Shown in pieces: positions 60,556 to 64,000 of a stretch of DNA of 64,000 nucleotides. Both the position numbers and the translations under genes were made by a program. Origin of the DNA: Gnetum montanum (lineage: Eukaryota > Streptophyta > Gnetopsida > Gnetales > Gnetaceae); assembly GCA_015680685.1 (NCBI GenBank), contig MNCI01005348.1, positions 5,950-69,949 on the forward strand, in the 5' to 3' direction. A model generated the notes under the pieces. It did no database searches. It was not told the DNA's origin and saw only the letters and a list, made by a program, of their open reading frames with translations. Within the stretch, counting starts at the first letter, position 1. Every line of letters begins with the position of its first letter.

Positions 60556-61968
60556 TGTGGGAACACGGGGTTCCCTGAATGGTTTTCTTGATCAAACAGG
60601 GACTTACGTCGGTGTCAATATAGCCTTTTGTAACATCAATAGTGCGAAATGCAAGATAGTGGTTACGGGTAAATAAAACAGAAGAGAAATTGTAAAAATG
60701 CAACAGTAATACGAAATAATGCTTAAAGATGAACAAATAGAAAATAATGCAAAGAAACAAGACAAAAAATGGGGGATAAAGCAAAGTATGGTTAGAAACA
60801 TGCACCACTCGAAAGCTACAAACTCGTCCGGTCAGGATGGATACAATTGACTACACAGTGTGACGGAGTGTGGAAGTTCTGAGAGAAACTGAGGCATGCC
60901 AGAACAAGGAAAGGGATATGCGCTTGGATGTGGACTTCATGTGCAAATAACACAGGGCTCTACCAAGGTGGTAGGACAGAGATAGAGATCTTACACCAAC
61001 CGAGAGAGACTCTCTGTTTCTAGTGTTAGACAAATGACTTTGATTATTACAATGTCGGCCAGAGGGAAAATATTTGTTTCAGAATTTCAAAGTCCCCACT
61101 ACTTGGAAGCTGCTTGCTTCTAGAAAGATGCGAACTCTTTTGAAATTGCCAACTTTACAAATTACTGACATTTTGAAATTATGGGGTATCTCTTTAATAA
61201 AAACCATGAACCTGTTATATGCTGTTTGCCGGGATATTTATAGGGCTAAAGGTGAGAAAAAAAGTGATTTGAATGCTACGTGTTACAGGCCTGTGCTATC
61301 TTACTTGTGCTACTCGAGCCATCTATGACCATTAGAATTATAAGACCATTGCGATGCGAATCTTCCATGCAATAACTGCAATCCTACCATGCTGTAATCG
61401 CACCATTAGCGTCTGGGGATGTGTGCCAATGGTCCGATTAGGTCGAGTGCATTGATGTCTTGCAACCACCTCTTTGCCTTGTTGTGCTTTGTGACGTAGC
61501 ATGCTCAGCGTAGCATAGCATCTTGTTTCATGTTCTACTGTTTGTTACATGCTTGCTACGCTATGCTACACTACGTGGCGTAGCATAGCATAGCAACTTG
61601 CCTTAGTCGCAAGGGTTTTGCCAATTTGCAAACCATTCTCCTACGATGCAAGTTTTGCGAACTTTGTCGACTTCACCTTTCAAACTACCTTTTTTCTCTT
61701 CCACTACACCTTGCTGCGCCATGTAGCTTAGTGTAGCATAGCAACAGACATAGTTCGCTGCTTCTTGATGAAAAAAGGACATCATCGCAGAATGCAAAAT
61801 TGAGCGAGGGGAGTGGGTAGTGAAGTCATTGCCATGCTACACTATGTGACGTCACGTAGTGTGGCACTTTGTTCCACCATCATCTTCTGAAGCTTGCTAT
61901 GCTACATAGCGTAGCGTAGCGTAGCAAGCTTCATGACTTAGAAAACTTGCTGAACTATTTCTTGTGCA
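60556..61968 (-). repeat. Tat-3 5' LTR candidate with hairpin-forming U3
   Basis: Limits are inferred from TG...CA ends: TGTGGG at 60556 beside the primer-site candidate, and a terminal GTGCA at 61968 where Gypsy-4 gag sequence takes over. The outer part (61490-61932) is rich in TAGCGTAGC/TAGCATAGC words and holds two 17-bp inverted repeats and a 30-bp palindrome. No second LTR copy is in the window, so this call rests on position and end motifs. Confidence 0.5.
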
Positions 61969-64000
61969 TCCAGGATGCTGCCGTCGATTCTGCACATTGT
62001 TCCTGAGCAGCCTACCAGTTGTTTTGGCTACTTTGGTGGATGGGCAAGATGGTACAGAACTTGTCTATGCTCAAAGTAGAAAATTTTCTGAACTAGCCGA
62101 TTTGGACTCAGAACATTCTTCTCCCGATGAACTACCATCGTGCTGTGCAGACTATAAGATCCTGGTGAGGCCAAGATGACCCTAAATTTTATAATGTGTT
62201 TCAATCACAATCAGGGCCATAGCAGCCTAAGAGAAGGTAGGAAACATCGTCATGGTGATGGTTCTCCTTCTTCTTCCCCTTCATCACACCACTCACCCTC
62301 TCCTTCCACATCTGCGCATAGCCATCAAGAGCATAACGGTGAGGATAGAGGTAGACAAAATGAGAGACCTCGATGAGAGAGTCGAGAGAGAGGACAAGGG
62401 CATGAACGAAGGGAAAGTAGGGAACAACGTAGACATCACAGACATCATGAAATAGATGATCATGATGAGGCCCTACTAGTAACCCAAAGTATGCTTGACA
62501 TAACAAAGGTAATTAGACTACCAACAAGGCATCAAAGAGATAGTTGGATCAAATTCTTAGACATGAATAATATCCCTCGATTTGAAGGGGGATACAATGT
62601 TGATCCGCAACATCATTTACAGGAATTCCACGATGCCTACACCTTGCAAAACATAGAGAATAAGTGGTAAAAACTAAAGTTATTTCCCAGGACACTCATC
62701 AAGGAAGAAGAGAGTCGGTACCAGTCCTTAGAGCTAGAAACCATTAGGAGGTGGAGTACAATGTTAGAGTTATTCAACGATAAATATCAAACATACTCTA
62801 GAGTGTCTAATTTGCATAAAAAATCCAAGGATGGAAACAAGGTAATCATGAACCCTTGGATGCTGCCATGGGCCACTACTACACATTGTTACATCGTTGC
62901 CCGGGCCATGGTTACGCAAAGCAGGATCAACTCCGCCACATCGTAGATGTGCTAAAACATGAGACTAGGAGAACCCTTGGGACTTATGCCCAAGGGAGAC
63001 TACAAGAACTTAGAGCCCATGAGATCCATCACTTGTTGGAGCAAGTAGCCAAAGAAGAAGATGAGCTACGAAAAAGAGAGAACGCTGAAGAATATAACCA
63101 CGATCTCTCCCTTCGAAAGAAAGGAATGAGATTTTGTAATGAGGAGGATGAGTCACAACTCGAAGAGTTGGTGAATAGAAAAACCTTACTGATTCAAAAT
63201 ATAACAATAAAAGTATCGGCTAAGGTGGATCAATTGTGGGATTCCTTAGACTCTAGACTTGAAACTGTCTTGAAAATCGTAGAAGAGTCTAAGAAGGAGT
63301 GAAGTAGTGACAAAGACAAGAAAAAGCGGAGAGATTCAGGCCCTGTACATAACAAGGGTAAGGAAAAAATTACTAACTCCGATGAGGTTGTGGATTCTAA
63401 CATAGACAATGATGGTGGATGTGAGATTTGCCAATATGACCATCCTAAGGGATGTTGTCCGATCATCTCACATATACAAGAGTCTAGGGTGTATGCACTC
63501 AACTCGAGACTTAACCAATGGAAGAAACCTCGAAGGTTACGTTATCCTCAAGGTAACCCAAGATAGTTCCACCAACCATTAATGTACTATCCAAGTGGAA
63601 CTCCGCCACAACCCATTGGGCAACATCAGTAGTGGCAACACCCACAGTCATGGGGGATGCCAGTGCCTAAACATCAATACCCTTACCGGTAACCTGATCC
63701 TTATGGCTATTATGTGAAACAACTAGTTTCTCCAAGTGACTCTATGGGTCACACAAAAACCCAACATCACTACCAAGTTCAAGAGTACTTTAGAAGGACT
63801 CCTTCTCCTCCAAGAGACACTCCACATATGTTCCATCCTCCAAATCTGTTTGCTTCTCTTCCACCAGTAGTTCCCATACCACCTACTCCAAAAATATAAG
63901 GGGAACTCCCCACTCAACCGTAGCAACGTAACACTACAAGAGCTATAAACATTCAACTTGCTGCTGGTTCTGACAACCACAAAAAGAGAAGATCCTTCTT
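61969..64000 (+). pseudogene. Gypsy-4 gag (same family as Gypsy-1), runs off the window
   Basis: The + strand, in several frames, gives KFSELADLDSEHSSPDEL, GDGSPSSSPSSHHSPSPS, then IPRFEGGYNVDPQHHLQEF (Gag core start). ELETIRRWSTMLELFNDKYQ, MGHYYTLLHRCPGHGYAKQ, AQGRLQELRAHEIHHLLEQ, LVNRKTLLIQNITIKV, LKIVEESKKE and DNDGGCEICQYDHPKGC come next. A Pro/Gln-rich tail runs to the window end. Order and motifs match the - strand gag of Gypsy-1 (7150-8900). Frameshifts occur at about 62180, 62450 and 62860, with TAG codons in the Gln-rich tail. No 5' LTR precedes it; the 5' end is cut by the Tat-3 boundary. Confidence 0.8.

Larger units (their letters stand above)
45850..61968 (-). mobile_element. Tat-3: Tat-lineage Ty3/gypsy element with antisense gene
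   Basis: On the - strand: candidate 5' LTR 60556-61968, leader with minisatellite, gag (59468-56666), protease (56.45-55.7), [antisense gene 50995-55340, +], RT, RNase H, second RNase H and integrase, with pol ending at 46654. No 3' LTR matching the 5' LTR is visible, so the element seems truncated at about 45850. It is much better preserved than Tat-2. It is about 16 kb, long even for Tat elements, because of the antisense module. Confidence 0.8.

Noticed and set aside
1-64000. Endogenous plant pararetrovirus sequence
   Set aside because: All RT copies are flanked by LTR-element features (integrase, LTRs, tRNA primer sites). No movement-protein or coat-protein motifs were seen.

Overview
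The window reads as nuclear DNA of a large-genome seed plant. A gymnosperm is my best guess, because it is AT-rich, gene-poor and packed with old, nested, heavily mutated LTR retrotransposons. I see no intact host gene. The only host-like coding piece I recognise is one ERD6-like sugar-transporter exon fragment (13.58-13.9 kb). There is no rRNA, tRNA, CRISPR array or organelle DNA. One ambiguous base lies at 31112.

Layout. (1) 1-527 is the end of an LTR plus leader in + orientation, butted against Gypsy-1. (2) Gypsy-1 (528-10226, - strand) is a Ty3/gypsy element, Athila-like by RT motif, with both LTRs, gag, protease, RT, RNase H and integrase, all full of stops. (3) 10.2-17.3 kb holds degenerate repeats, a solo Copia LTR (11706-12805, -), the sugar-transporter fragment, an unassigned GC-rich patch and an LTR-like segment. 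(4) Tat-2 (about 17.3-44.6 kb coding, - strand) is a Tat-lineage gypsy element with a second RNase H. It is split twice: Copia-A (19968-25687) sits inside its RT, and Copia-B (31926-41131) sits between its protease and an antisense gene. Copia-B is itself split in gag by element C (33151-36963, -). (5) Tat-3 (about 45.85-61.97 kb, - strand) is a second Tat-lineage element with gag, protease, RT, two RNase H domains, integrase, a leader minisatellite and a hairpin-rich 5' LTR. (6) Gypsy-4 (from about 61.97 kb to the window end, + strand) carries a gag homologous to that of Gypsy-1.

Main discovery. Tat-2 and Tat-3 each carry, at the same place (between protease and RT) and on the opposite strand to gag-pol, a long multi-exon gene (26646-31401 and 50995-55340, both +). 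Each starts with a short exon. An exon resembling the FCP1/NIF (HAD) phosphatase fold follows, then a middle region, an acidic/lysine-rich tail and a coiled coil. At least two introns fall at matching positions in the two copies: after the HAD exon (82 and 83 bp) and a phase-1 intron before the coiled-coil exon (73 and 104 bp). Antisense introns are not removed from the element's own sense RNA, so they can survive retrotransposition. This points to an old resident gene, not two chance insertions. The HAD catalytic motifs are partly or fully lost, so a binding or decoy role, or simple decay, is as likely as phosphatase activity.

Decay pattern. In the Tat-3 gag about ten in-frame stops are all TAG where Gln (CAG) fits, the pattern expected from deamination of CHG-methylated cytosines. 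Domain limits below are read by eye and are approximate unless a motif fixes them.
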